Origin: Silicimonas sp963779765
Lineage (GTDB): Bacteria; Pseudomonadota; Alphaproteobacteria; Rhodobacterales; Rhodobacteraceae
DNA length: 64,000 bases
NCBI GenBank assembly: GCA_963779765.1
Contig: CAVZZP010000004.1
Span: 62,001 to 126,000, forward strand
Direction of reading: 5' to 3'
Positions 1-9,635 of the stretch are shown here, in pieces. Position 1 is the stretch's first letter. Each line of letters begins with the position of its first letter. Under the pieces are notes generated by a model. It ran no database searches, was not told the origin of the DNA, and saw only the letters and a list, made by a program, of their open reading frames with translations. The position numbers and the translations under genes were made by a program.

Positions 1-1144
1 GCGCGAGGCAGAGCCCGGCCAGAAGAAGTTGGGACCGGATCGCGCGGCCCGACACCATCGCCCAAGCCCGGGGCCGCGCGGGGGCGAGGGGCGGCATCCG
101 TGCCACCCGCAACAGGCCACCCGCCGCGGCAAGTGCGGTGCCGAGGCAGGCGATGACGACGCCCGAAAGCCACCAGGCGGGCGAAAGGGTCAGCGTGCCT
201 TCGACGCTGGCGCCGTATAGGCCGCGCAGTGTCGCGGCGACGTCGGGCAGAAGGCTTGCCGCGATGAGGTAGCCGAGCAGGATGCCGATCGCGCCCGCGA
301 TCACCGCGAAGATCAGAAGCTCGATGGTGAGAAGACCCACCAGCGTGCCGGCCGGGACGCCAAGCGCGCGCAGGGTGCGGAAAACCGAACGGCGCTGCTC
401 GAAGGCGAGACCGACCGCGCCGTTGACGATGAAGAGCCCGACGGCGAAGGACAGAAGTCCGAAGGCGGTCAGGTTGAGGTGGAAGCTGTCGGTCAGACGC
501 CCGAGGTCGTCGGCGGTCTCGGGCTGCGTCAGCGACAGACCGGGTGCGATGACGTCGAGGGGCGCCTGGCGCAGGGGCTGGACGGGATCGACGAGAAGGC
601 GTGAAAATCCCTGCTGTCCCGTCAGCTCTTCCGCGACGGTGAGATCCGTCAGGACGAGGCCGGGCGCCAGTCCCGCCCGCGCCACGACGCGGTCCCCGAA
701 GGAAGCGAGCCGCGCTGCCGTGGCCGGGTCGGCCAGCATGTCTCCCCCCGCCGCGACGAGGCTCGAGAGGTCGTCGGCGGTGAGGCTGTCCGACGCGGGC
801 GACGCCTCGGGCAGGGTAAAGGGGTCGACGCCCAAAAGCCGGACGCGGCCCCGGTCGCCCTCGATCCAGCCGTCGATCACCGGGCTCACCAGCCAACCCG
901 CACGGCGCAGCGCCACGAAGGTCTCGACGGGAATGGTGGTCTGGCCCGTGGCGGTGAGGGCGGATGCGCCGCCGCCGCCAAGGATGTCGGCGGCCTCGGC
1001 ATAGCTTTTCCGTGCCTCGGCGTTGATCGCCTGGACGCCCGACCAGAGTGCCGTGGCGAGGGCCAGGCCCAGGATAAGGGTGACGAGCTGGAACGGGCGC
1101 CGCCGCCAGTGTGACAGGAGGGCCGAGAGGACGGTGCGGATCAT
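1..1144 (-). CDS. FtsX-type ABC transporter permease (3' part missing)
   Basis: Read on the minus strand, the frame opens with MIRTVLSALLSHWRRRPFQL and stays open to the window edge, so about 381 N-terminal residues are present and the C-terminus is missing. A first membrane segment follows at once (LVTLILGLALATALW). Next comes a large extracytoplasmic domain of roughly residues 35-225, then an FtsX-like block with three membrane segments (around NLTAFGLLSFAVGLF, TLVGLLTIELLIFAVIAGAI and WWLSGVVIACLGTA). A conserved-looking EQRRSVFRTLRALG loop lies between the first two of these. This is the architecture of MacB/LolC-type permeases that export lipids, lipoproteins or peptides from the inner membrane. 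The partner ATPase lies just upstream on the same strand, separated by 79 bp that hold a GC-rich palindromic repeat. The substrate cannot be told from the sequence. Confidence 0.85.
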   Translation of the reverse strand, partial: MIRTVLSALLSHWRRRPFQLVTLILGLALATALWSGVQAINAEARKSYAEAADILGGGGASALTATGQTTIPVETFVALRRAGWLVSPVIDGWIEGDRGRVRLLGVDPFTLPEASPASDSLTADDLSSLVAAGGDMLADPATAARLASFGDRVVARAGLAPGLVLTDLTVAEELTGQQGFSRLLVDPVQPLRQAPLDVIAPGLSLTQPETADDLGRLTDSFHLNLTAFGLLSFAVGLFIVNGAVGLAFEQRRSVFRTLRALGVPAGTLVGLLTIELLIFAVIAGAIGILLGYLIAASLLPDVAATLRGLYGASVEGTLTLSPAWWLSGVVIACLGTALAAAGGLLRVARMPPLAPARPRAWAMVSGRAIRSQLLLAGLCLA

Positions 1145-1156
1145 CCGGCGGACGAA

Positions 1157-1201
1157 GGGGCTCTGCCCCCACCTCGCTGCGGGAGGCCCCCCGAAGTATT
1201 T
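1157..1201. repeat. Dispersed GC-rich palindromic repeat, copy 1
   Basis: Between the ABC ATPase and permease genes lies a GGGGC-TCT-GCCCC hairpin, then CCTC...GAGG, then CCCCCCGAAGTATTT. The same components recur at 23693-23730 and, in a variant form, at 39334-39389 and 40133-40192. It probably acts as an intercistronic RNA hairpin here. Confidence 0.6.
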
Positions 1202-1223
1202 GACGCGCGATGAAAGCGCGCCG

Positions 1224-1875
1224 TCATGCCAGCCGACCCCGGCTGAGATGCAGGCGGCGGTCGGCGCGGGCCGCGAGCCTTTGGGAATGCGTGGCGACGA
1301 GGAGCGCCGTGCCTTCGGTGCGGGCGAGCGAGACGAGAAGGTCCATCACCGTGTCGCCCGTCGCCTCGTCCAGGTTGCCTGTCGGCTCGTCGGCGAGAAG
1401 AAGGCGCGGACCCGCCGCGACCGCGCGCCCGATGGCCACGCGCTGCTGCTGCCCTCCCGAAAGTTCCTCGGGGTATTTCGAAAGGTGATCCTCGAGACCC
1501 AAGCGACGGGCGAGGGCGGCGAGGGCCGCATCTTCGCCACGTCCCGCAAGGCGCGCCTGGAACGCGAGGTTGCGGTCCACGGTCAGCGACGGGATCAGGT
1601 TGAACTGCTGAAAGACGATGCCGATGTCGCTGCGCCTCAGCGCCGCGCGGCCCCTGTCGTCCATTCGCGGTCAGGTCCTGGCCGTCGATCAGCACGCCGC
1701 CCGTATCGGCGGGTTCCAGCCCCGCCACGACGTGAAGAAGGGTCGATTTGCCCGAGCCGCTTTCTCCCGTCAGAGCCACGATCTCGCCACCGTCGACGTC
1801 GAGCGAGATCCCGTCGAGCACGGGGCGCTCGACCCCCGGAAAGCGTTTGACGAGATCGCGAATGGCTAGAAGCAT
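1224..1875 (-). CDS. ABC transporter ATP-binding protein (LolD/MacB type), frameshifted
   Basis: Cytoplasmic ATPase that powers the FtsX permease encoded next to it. The first frame, from an ATG at 1875, carries Walker A (TGESGSGKST, residues 37-46). The second frame, from 1664 down, carries the Q-loop (IVFQQFNL), the signature (LSGGQQQR), Walker B (LLLADEPTGNLD) and the H-loop (THS). The two frames join cleanly if one T of the pair at 1664-1665 is removed, giving LTAMDDRGRAALRRSDIG as in LolD-like proteins. The corrected product is 216 residues, normal for the family. An in-frame TTG at 1896 is less likely than the ATG at 1875. All motifs are present, so the single extra base is more likely a sequencing error than a real null allele. 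Confidence 0.85.
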
Positions 1876-1955
1876 ATGGCGGAGGTTAGCCTGCAATCGC
1901 GCGAAGGACAGGGGAAGGACGACGGGTGAGACGCTGTGGCGCGGACGCCCTTGCG

Positions 1956-2720
1956 TCAGACCGCTTCCAGCATCCTCCAGAGCCCTATTCCGAAGGCGAG
2001 ACAGCCGACCGCGACGCTCATCGGCCGGCGCGGGATGCGCGAGGCCATGTAGCCGCCCACGACCGCGGCGGGCAGGCCGCCGACGATCAGCCCGACGACC
2101 GGACCCAGAACCGTGTGCAACCCGCCATCTTCTCCCCAGTGGCCCCGGCTGAAGGTGATCATCAGCGTCAGGAACACCGCCGCCGACACCGCGAGTTCGG
2201 CGGTGCAGGAGGAGCCCACGGCCTTGCGCGGCGCGTAGCCCGCGCCCAGAAGGCCCGTCGTCACGATAGGGCCCCAGCTTCCGCCGATGCCCTCGATCAA
2301 GCCGCCCGCCCCGCCGATGGCCCAGACCGGCGCGAAGGCGACGAGGGAAGGCGTCCGCCCGAGGATGCCGCGCACGAAGATCAGCACACCCATGATCATC
2401 AGGAAGACCGAGACGAGGATGACCACCGCCGGGCTTTTGAGGTGCGACAGGAGGAGGGCGCCGAGGACGCCGGTCGCCACGCCGGACACCGTCAGCCGCG
2501 TCAGCACGCGGCGGTCGATGTTGCCGAAGCGCATGTGCGACAGCGCCGACACGAGGCCGGTCGGCAGCTTGGCCGCGTTCACGGCGGCCGAGATGAGTGG
2601 CGGCGACACGCCGCCCGCGAGAAGGATGGAGGAGGAGATGAGGCCGAAGCCCATGCCGAGGGACGCGTCGATGAGTTGGGCGCAGAAGCCCACGGCGGCA
2701 AACAGCAGAACGGTGTCCAA
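1956..2720 (-). CDS. TauE/SafE-family sulfite/anion exporter-like permease
   Basis: A 254-residue integral membrane protein with about eight hydrophobic segments. It shows the TauE/SafE hallmarks: an N-terminal helix followed by a glycine-rich QLIDASLGMGFGLISS turn, and an internal repeat with GGLIEGIGGSWGPIV and KAVGSSCTAELAVS. Family members move sulfite, sulfoacetate or other small organosulfur anions across the inner membrane. The start is a TTG at 2720, because no ATG lies further upstream in frame. It is transcribed away from dnaE and shares a 110-bp divergent intergenic region with it. No sulfur-metabolism gene is adjacent, so the substrate is open. Confidence 0.85.
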   Translation of the reverse strand: MDTVLLFAAVGFCAQLIDASLGMGFGLISSSILLAGGVSPPLISAAVNAAKLPTGLVSALSHMRFGNIDRRVLTRLTVSGVATGVLGALLLSHLKSPAVVILVSVFLMIMGVLIFVRGILGRTPSLVAFAPVWAIGGAGGLIEGIGGSWGPIVTTGLLGAGYAPRKAVGSSCTAELAVSAAVFLTLMITFSRGHWGEDGGLHTVLGPVVGLIVGGLPAAVVGGYMASRIPRRPMSVAVGCLAFGIGLWRMLEAV

Positions 2721-2830
2721 GATGCGACTCGCGCAGGGGATACGACCCGGGACGCTACGCTTGCGCGCGGGCGCTCACAACGGGCATCGGAGCCTTCCGC
2801 CGCCGGCGTCACGCCGCTAGTCTGCCGTCC

Positions 2831-5800
2831 ATGACGAACGCCCCCCAATTCATACACCTGCGCGTCCACACCGAGTATTCGCTGCTCGAAGGGGCCGTGC
2901 GGCTGAAGAAGCTGCCGGGTCTCTGCCAGAAGGCGGGGATGCCCGCCGTCGCGGTCACGGACACGAACAACATGTTCGCGGCGCTCGAGTTTTCCGTCTC
3001 GGCGGTCGGGCAGGGCATCCAGCCGATCGTGGGCTGCCAGATCTCGGTCGCCTACGAGCGGCCTGCGCCGGGCGACAAGCCGGTGCCGCCCGCGCCGATG
3101 GTCCTGCTGGCGCAGAACAAGGCGGGCTACCAGAGCCTGATGACGCTGAACTCCTGCCTCTATCTGCGGGATGCCGACTGGCCCCATGTCACCCTCGAGG
3201 ATCTTGCCGCGAATGCCGAGGGACTCATCTGTCTTTCGGGCGGTGCGGACGGACCGGTCGGACGGCTTCTGCAGACGGGACACGCGAACCGGGCCGAGGC
3301 CCTGGCGCGGCGTCTGTCGGAAATCTACCCGACGCGTTTCTATATCGAGCTTCAGCGTCACCCCGGCGAAGGCGGACAATTGCCCGAGGCCGAGCGCCTG
3401 ACGGAACGCCCTGCCATCGAGATGGCCTATGCGATGGAGTTGCCGCTCGTCGCCACGAACGACGTCTTTTTCCCCGATGCGAAGATGTACGAGGCGCATG
3501 ACGCGTTGATCTGCATCGCCGAAGGCGCCTACGTCGATCAGCAGGCGCCACGCCGCAGGCTGACCCAGCAGCACTACTTCAAGTCTCCGCAAGAGATGGC
3601 GGCCCTCTTCGCCGACCTCCCCGAGGCGCTGGAGAACACGGTCGAGATCGCGCGCCGCTGCGCCTTCGCCGTCGAGACCCACGAGCCGATCCTCCCGCGC
3701 TTCGCCGACGACGAGGTCGAGGAGTTGAGGCGGCAGGCGAAGGAGGGGCTCGAGGCGCGGCTTGCCGTCATCGAACCCGCCGCCCCGCGCGCGGACTACG
3801 ACGCGCGGCTCGAGTTTGAGCTGGGCATCATCGAGGGCATGGGGTTCCCCGGCTACTTCCTGATCGTCGCCGACTTCATCAAGTGGGCGAAGGACCAGTC
3901 GATCCCCGTCGGGCCGGGCCGAGGCTCGGGCGCGGGCTCGCTCGTGGCCTATGCGCTGACGATCACCGACCTCGACCCCCTGCGCTATTCGCTTCTGTTC
4001 GAGCGTTTCCTGAACCCCGAGCGCGTGTCGATGCCGGACTTCGACATCGACTTCTGCATGGACCGGCGCGAAGAGGTGATCCGCTACGTCCAGGGCAAGT
4101 ACGGCGCCGACAGGGTCGGGCAGATCATCACCTTCGGAGCGCTTCTGTCGAAGGCGGCCGTGCGGGACATCGGGCGCGTTCTCCAGATGCCCTACGGCCA
4201 GGTTGACCGGCTGTCGAAGCTGATCCCGGTCGAGGGCGTCAAGCCGATGTCCATCGAGCGCGCGCTGGCCGAAGAGCCTCGCCTGCGCGAGGAGGCGCGC
4301 GCCGAAGAAGTCGTCGACCGTCTGCTGACCTATGGCCAGCAGGTCGAGGGACTTTTGCGTAACGCCTCGACCCACGCCGCCGGCGTGGTGATCGGGGACC
4401 GGCCGCTGGACCAGCTTGTGCCGCTTTACCGCGATCCGCGGTCCGAGATGCCGGCGACCCAGTTCAACATGAAGTGGGTCGAGCAGGCGGGGCTGGTGAA
4501 GTTCGACTTCCTCGGCCTGAAGACCCTGACCGTGATCCAGAACGCCATCGAGCTGATCCTCGCTTCGGGGCGCAGGCTGCACGAGACGGCGGACGGCACG
4601 ACGCTTTACGAGCCGGAGGCAGGCACCGAGAACGATATCGGACTGATCCCCCTCGAGGACGAAAAGACCTACGAGCTTTACGCCAAGGCCCGCACGGTCG
4701 CGGTGTTCCAGGTGGAAAGCTCGGGCATGATGGACGCGCTGCGGCGCATGAAGCCCACCTGTATCGAGGACATCGTGGCGCTTGTGGCGCTCTACCGCCC
4801 CGGCCCGATGGAGAACATCCCGCAATACTGCGACGTGAAGAACGGCCGCGCCGAGCGCGCGCGGCTTCACCCCTCCATCGACCATATCCTGGACGAGACG
4901 CAGGGCATCATCGTCTATCAGGAACAGGTGATGCAGATCGCCCAGGAGATGGCGGGCTATTCGCTCGGCGGCGCCGATCTTCTGCGCCGCGCCATGGGCA
5001 AGAAGCTTCAATCCGAGATGGACAAGGAAAGGCCGAAGTTCATCGCGGGGGCCAAGACGAACGGTGTCGACGACCGCAAGGCGCTGGACGTCTGGAACCT
5101 TCTCGACAAGTTCGCCAACTACGGCTTCAACAAGTCGCACGCCGCCGCCTATGCCGTCGTCAGCTACCAGACGGCCTGGTTGAAGGCGAACCACCCGGTC
5201 GAGTTCATGGCCGGCGTGATGAACTGCGACCTCCACCAGACCGAGAAGCTGTCTGTCTATGCCGAGGAGGTCCGCCGGGGCCTCGACATCGCCATCGTGC
5301 CGCCTTGCGTCAACCGCTCCGAGGCGTCCTTCTCGGTTCGTGACGGCAAGCTCGTCTATGCCCTTGGCGCGCTCAAGAACGTGGGGCTCGACGCCATGCG
5401 GCTGATCGTCGAGGGGCGGGGCGGGCGACCCTTCTCGACGCTTTACGACCTTGCCCGACGCGTCGACCTGAAGCGCATCGGCAAGCGACCTCTCGAGATG
5501 CTGGCCCGCGCCGGAGCCTTCGACGAGCTGGATCCGAACCGTCGCCGGATTTCTCGTCGCTCGACGCGCTGACCGCCTATTCGGCGGCGATCCACGAACA
5601 GAAGGGCAGCGCGCAGGTGTCCCTTTTCGGCGAGGCCGGCGACGACCTGCCCGAGCCGCGTCTGTCGCCAATAGACGACTGGCTGCCGAACGAGAGGCTG
5701 GCGCAGGAGCAGGCGGCGATCGGCTTCTACCTGTCCGGTCACCCCCTCGACGATTACGCGGTCGCGCTGAAGCGGAAGGGAATGCTGACGCTGGCCGAGT

Positions 5801-6348
5801 TGCAGCAGAAGGCCGAACGCGACGGCGCGGCGGTCGCCCGCGTCGGCGTCATCGTCTCGGGCCTTCAGGAACGGAAGTCCGGACGCGGCACGCGCTTCTT
5901 CCGCATGAACATCTCGGACCCCACGGGTCAGGTGTCCGGCATGGCGCTTTTCCCCGACGACTTCGACACCATCCGCCGCGTGTTCGAGCAGACCCACGAG
6001 GTCGTAATGACGCTGGAGGCGCGCTTCAACGAGGGTCAGTTCGACCCCGTCGCGCGTGGCGTCACCCCGATTGAAGGACTCGTGGCGGATGGCATGGCCG
6101 CGGGTCTAAACGTGATGATCGACACGCCTGATGCCGCCGTGCTGATCCAGTCGGTCCTCGGTCGCTTCCGCGAGGATGGCTCGATCCGGGCGCGGGGACC
6201 GGTGCGGATCACGGCGCTTGCCGTTCCGCTTGGCGGGGCGCCACAGGACGTGCCCGTGGACATCGGCGACGGCTGGCCCGTCTCGCCTCAGATCAAGGGT
6301 GCGCTGAAGTCGCTACCGGGCGTGGTGGCGGTCGAAGAACTGGCCTGA
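2831..6348 (+). CDS. dnaE: DNA polymerase III subunit alpha, frameshifted near the 3' end
   Basis: Catalytic subunit of the replicative polymerase. The N-terminal PHP domain begins HLRVHTEYSLLEG. The polymerase core carries the catalytic aspartates in PDFDIDFC near residue 402. The fingers region includes YGFNKSHAAAYAVVSYQT, and a C-terminal OB fold is seen around RVGVIVSGLQERKSGRGT. The corrected length is 1172 residues, matching DnaE1. The internal motifs (QEMAGYSLGGADLLRRAMGK) are also those of DnaE1 and not of the error-prone DnaE2. One base is missing in the T run at 5550-5552: restoring a T gives RRIFSSLDALTAYSAAIHEQ and joins the two frames. The gene is essential, so this is almost certainly a sequencing error. 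Its 3' end overlaps the convergent flavin reductase gene by 61 bp. Confidence 0.95.
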
Positions 6349-6845
6349 CGCGTCAGGTCGAGGTCGACGCCGCCGTAACGCCCGCCTGCGAAGGTCAGGG
6401 GTTCCCCCCGGTGCCGGGTCACGGCAAGCACGAGTCCGACGACGATGGCGTGGTCGCCCGCGTCGTGGACGGCTTCGGAGGCGCATTCGAAGCGGGCGAG
6501 GCAGCCGTCAAGCTCGGGCACGCCCGCCGCATCCTCGCGCCAGTCGAGACCTTCGAAGGCCAGGCCCTCGGAGGCGAAGCGGCGGCAGAGGGGCTGCTGA
6601 TCCCGGCGGAGGACATGGATCGCGAAGCGCTTCGCCTGAACGAAGGCATCGAAGCGGGACGAGGATTTCGCCGGACACCAAAGAACGAGCGGCGGATCGA
6701 GCGACACCGAAGAGAAGCTGTTCGCCGTGATCCCGAGCGGGCCATGCGACGACCGGCATGTCACGACGGTCACCCCCGTCGCGAAGGCGCCAAGCGCCTC
6801 ACGGAAGTCGGTCTGCGAGTCGGGTCCGGGAACGAAACGGATCAT
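6288..6845 (-). CDS. Flavin reductase-like FMN-binding protein
   Basis: A 185-residue flavin_reduct-domain protein. The N-terminus FREALGAFATGVTVVT, the GITANSFSSVSLDPPLVLWC segment, FAIHVLRRDQQPLCRRFA and a final block HAIVVGLVLAVTRH...LTFAGGRYGGV are the usual features of NAD(P)H:flavin oxidoreductases that supply reduced FMN/FAD to monooxygenases. No monooxygenase lies nearby. The last 20 or so residues (ASSSTATTPGSDFSAPLI) are encoded inside the antisense of the dnaE 3' end and look unconserved, so the reading frame may simply have run on into its convergent neighbour. Confidence 0.85.
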   Translation of the reverse strand: MIRFVPGPDSQTDFREALGAFATGVTVVTCRSSHGPLGITANSFSSVSLDPPLVLWCPAKSSSRFDAFVQAKRFAIHVLRRDQQPLCRRFASEGLAFEGLDWREDAAGVPELDGCLARFECASEAVHDAGDHAIVVGLVLAVTRHRGEPLTFAGGRYGGVDLDLTRQASSSTATTPGSDFSAPLI

Positions 6846-6937
6846 CTAGCGGACATTGGGGCTCGGCTGCCAAGTGTAAAGGCGGAAGGCATGGGAACCC
6901 GCCGATTGACCGACGCCGCGTCCGCGAAGGCACGGAA

Positions 6938-6970
6938 AACAACGATTGTCGCGTCCGGACAACCAATGTT
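6938..6970. promoter_or_regulatory. Candidate operator palindrome upstream of the dehydrogenase gene
   Basis: Two 13-bp arms, AACAACGATTGTC and GACAACCAATGTT, are inverted repeats at 10 of 13 positions around a 7-bp spacer; the core is TTGTC-N7-GACAA. The site sits in the 320-bp divergent region (6846-7165) between the flavin reductase and the 806-residue flavoprotein, and nothing else stands out there. TTGT...ACAA cores are common among GntR/FCD-type operators, but no such regulator is encoded in the window. Confidence 0.4.
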
Positions 6971-7165
6971 CCACAGGCTGCGCCGCAAACCTGTCGGAAG
7001 GTCGCATTTGATCATGGTCCGCGCTGCGGTGGCCATCCCAACCGCACGTGTACGATGACGCGGAGCGGCGTCGGTATGTCGCGAAATGACGTGACGCACC
7101 TTGCGCCGCCTTGCAGGCTGACCCTTGCACGCCGGCCCCTGCGCCGGACCTGAAGGGGGGACGGC

Positions 7166-9586
7166 ATGAAAACGCATGTGCGCGTGGCGGTGATCGGCGG
7201 CGGCGTTGTCGGCTGTTCTGTGCTCTATCACCTGACAAAGCTCGGCTGGTCCGACGTCATGCTGATCGAGCGCTCGGAGTTGACCAGCGGGTCGACCTGG
7301 CACGCCGCGGGCGGCTTTCACACCCTGAACGGCGACACGAACATGGCCGCGCTTCAGGGTTACACGATCAACCTCTACCGCGAACTCGAAGCGATCACCG
7401 GCATGTCCTGCGGGCTGCATCATTCGGGCGGCATGACGCTCGCCGACACGCCCGAGCGCCTCGACATGCTGAAGGCCGAGCGCGCCAAGCATCGCTACAT
7501 GGGGCTCGACACCCGGATCATCGGGCCGGACGAAATCCGCGAGATGGCGGACTTCGTGAACACCGACGGCATCCTCGGCGCGCTTTACGATCCGCTCGAC
7601 GGCCACCTCGATCCGTCCGGCACGACGCACGCCTATGCCCGCGCGGCGAAGATGGGCGGGGCCGAGATCGTGACCCACAACCGCGTCCTCGCCACCACGC
7701 CGCGCGCCGATGGCACCTGGGACGTCGTCACCGAGAAGGGCACGATCCACGCCGAGCATGTCGTGAACGCGGGCGGCCTCTGGGCCCGCGAGGTCGGCGC
7801 GCTGGCGGGCGTCTATCTTCCGCTTCTGCCCATGGCGCACCAGTACCTCGTCACCGGCGACGTGCCCGAGATCGCAGCCCGCACCGACGAGATCCCGCAC
7901 GTTATCGATCCCGGCGGCGAAAGCTATCTGCGCCAGGAGGGGAAGGGCTTCGTCATCGGCTTCTACGAGCAGCGCTGCGAGCCCTGGGCGGTCGACGGCA
8001 CGCCGTGGGAGTTCGGACACGAGCTGCTGAACGACGACCTCGACAAGATCGAGGACAGCGTCGCCTTCGCCTGGCGGCGCTTTCCGATCCTGGAACGCGC
8101 GGGCATCAAGCGCGTGATCCACGGGCCATTCTCCTTCGCCCCCGACGGCAATCCCTTGGTCGGCCCTGTGCCCGGCTTGCGCAACTATTGGGCGGCCTGC
8201 GCGGTCATGGCGGGCTTCAGCCAGGGCGGGGGCGTGGGCCTGGCGCTGGCGCAGTGGATGATAGAAGGCGAGACCGAGCGCGACCCGCGCGCGATGGATG
8301 TGGCGCGCTTCGGGCGCTGGACGACGCCGGGATACACTGTGCCGAAGGTGATCGAGAACTATCGCCGTCGCTTTTCTGTCAGCTATCCTAACGAGGAACT
8401 CACCGCCGCGCGCCCCTTCCGCACGTCGCCCATGTACGACGTCTGGGACGCCAAGGGCGCGGTCTTCGGCGCGAGCTACGGCATGGAAGTGGTGAACTGG
8501 TTCGCGCGCCCCGGCGAGGCGCGCCGGGAAGAGCCGACCTTCCGGCGCTCGAACGCCTGGGACGCGGTGCGGGACGAAGTGCGCGCGGTCCGCACAGGCG
8601 TGGGCATCGGCGATATCCAGGCTTTCGCGAAATTCCGCGTCACCGGTTCGGACGCGCGGGACTGGCTCGACCGCGTCATGGCGGGGCGCATTCCGGCTCC
8701 GGGGCGCATGGCGCTGACGCCGATGCTGGCGCCCTCGGGGCGGCTTCTGGGGGACATGACGGTGGCCTGCTACGGCGCCGACGATTTCCTGCTGGTGTCG
8801 AGCTACGCCGCGCAGGACATGCATCTGCGCTGGTTCGAGGCGTCTTTGTTGCCCGGCGAGGACGTGTCTGTCGAGAACCTTTCGGATCGGCTGACCGGCT
8901 TTCAGCTTGCAGGTCCGTCGGCGCGCGAGCTTCTGATGCGCGTGACGCGGGCGGACGTCTCTCAGGGGGCGATGCCGTTACTAGCCGTCACGCGCGCGAC
9001 CGTGGGCCCGGCCGAGGCGCAGATACAGCGCGTCAGCTACACCGGCGACCTCGGGTTCGAAATCTATTGTGACGGAACGATGCAACGCGCGCTGTGGCGG
9101 GCGCTCGAGGCGGCGGGCGCCGACCTCGGGCTGAGGCCCTTCGGATCGCGGGCGCTCATGTCGCTTCGGCTCGAGAAGGCCTTCGGCGCGTGGGGTCGGG
9201 ACTATACCGCTGATCTGACGCCGGGCGAGACGGGTCTTGATCGCTTCATCGACTTCGGCAAGGCGGCGGACTTCATCGGACGGGCCGCGGCCGTGGCGGA
9301 AAGGTCGGCGGGCGCGCGGCGTCGCCTCGTCGCCTTCGAGGTGGACGCGGACGACGCCGACGTCGTGGGATGGGAGCCGGTGTGGATCGACGGCGATGTC
9401 GCAGGCTACTGCACGTCGGGCGGCTATGCGCACTGGATCGACCGGTCGATGGCGCTGGCTCTGATCCCTGCGGAAAGGGTCCGCGACGGGCTGGAGATCG
9501 AAATCGAGATCCTGGGCCAAAAGCGGCGTGCCCGCCTGGTCACGCGTCCGGTCTTCGATCCGGATGGCGCGAGGATGCGGGGCTAG
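7166..9586 (+). CDS. FAD-dependent sarcosine/dimethylglycine dehydrogenase-like protein with GcvT domain
   Basis: An 806-residue two-module oxidoreductase. Residues 1-380 form a D-amino-acid-oxidase fold with an FAD-binding VAVIGGGVVGCSVLYHL start and the SGSTWHAAGG histidine motif used for covalent flavin in the dimethylglycine dehydrogenase family. Residues about 385-440 are the FAO_M linker (RRRFSVSYPNEELTAARPFR). Residues about 440-806 match the aminomethyltransferase (GcvT) fold and its C-terminal barrel, which bind tetrahydrofolate. Such enzymes demethylate N-methylated glycine derivatives and pass the C1 unit to THF. The start is supported by a strong GGGGGGA ribosome site 6 bp upstream. 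The gene stands alone, convergent with the chemoreceptor gene 49 bp away. The exact substrate cannot be fixed. Confidence 0.85.
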   Translation: MKTHVRVAVIGGGVVGCSVLYHLTKLGWSDVMLIERSELTSGSTWHAAGGFHTLNGDTNMAALQGYTINLYRELEAITGMSCGLHHSGGMTLADTPERLDMLKAERAKHRYMGLDTRIIGPDEIREMADFVNTDGILGALYDPLDGHLDPSGTTHAYARAAKMGGAEIVTHNRVLATTPRADGTWDVVTEKGTIHAEHVVNAGGLWAREVGALAGVYLPLLPMAHQYLVTGDVPEIAARTDEIPHVIDPGGESYLRQEGKGFVIGFYEQRCEPWAVDGTPWEFGHELLNDDLDKIEDSVAFAWRRFPILERAGIKRVIHGPFSFAPDGNPLVGPVPGLRNYWAACAVMAGFSQGGGVGLALAQWMIEGETERDPRAMDVARFGRWTTPGYTVPKVIENYRRRFSVSYPNEELTAARPFRTSPMYDVWDAKGAVFGASYGMEVVNWFARPGEARREEPTFRRSNAWDAVRDEVRAVRTGVGIGDIQAFAKFRVTGSDARDWLDRVMAGRIPAPGRMALTPMLAPSGRLLGDMTVACYGADDFLLVSSYAAQDMHLRWFEASLLPGEDVSVENLSDRLTGFQLAGPSARELLMRVTRADVSQGAMPLLAVTRATVGPAEAQIQRVSYTGDLGFEIYCDGTMQRALWRALEAAGADLGLRPFGSRALMSLRLEKAFGAWGRDYTADLTPGETGLDRFIDFGKAADFIGRAAAVAERSAGARRRLVAFEVDADDADVVGWEPVWIDGDVAGYCTSGGYAHWIDRSMALALIPAERVRDGLEIEIEILGQKRRARLVTRPVFDPDGARMRG

Positions 9587-9635
9587 GGCAGGCGGCCGGC
9601 GCAGCGAGAAGATAGGGGCCACCGCCCGGTTAGGA

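Noticed and set aside
2579..5671. A 1030-codon minus-strand frame across dnaE
   Set aside because: It is the antisense of dnaE. Its product is His/Leu/Arg-rich with no domain, while the plus strand encodes an intact polymerase.
6842..8824. A 660-codon minus-strand frame opposite the flavoprotein gene
   Set aside because: It has low-complexity Arg/His/Ala content and overlaps the well-supported 806-residue flavoprotein.
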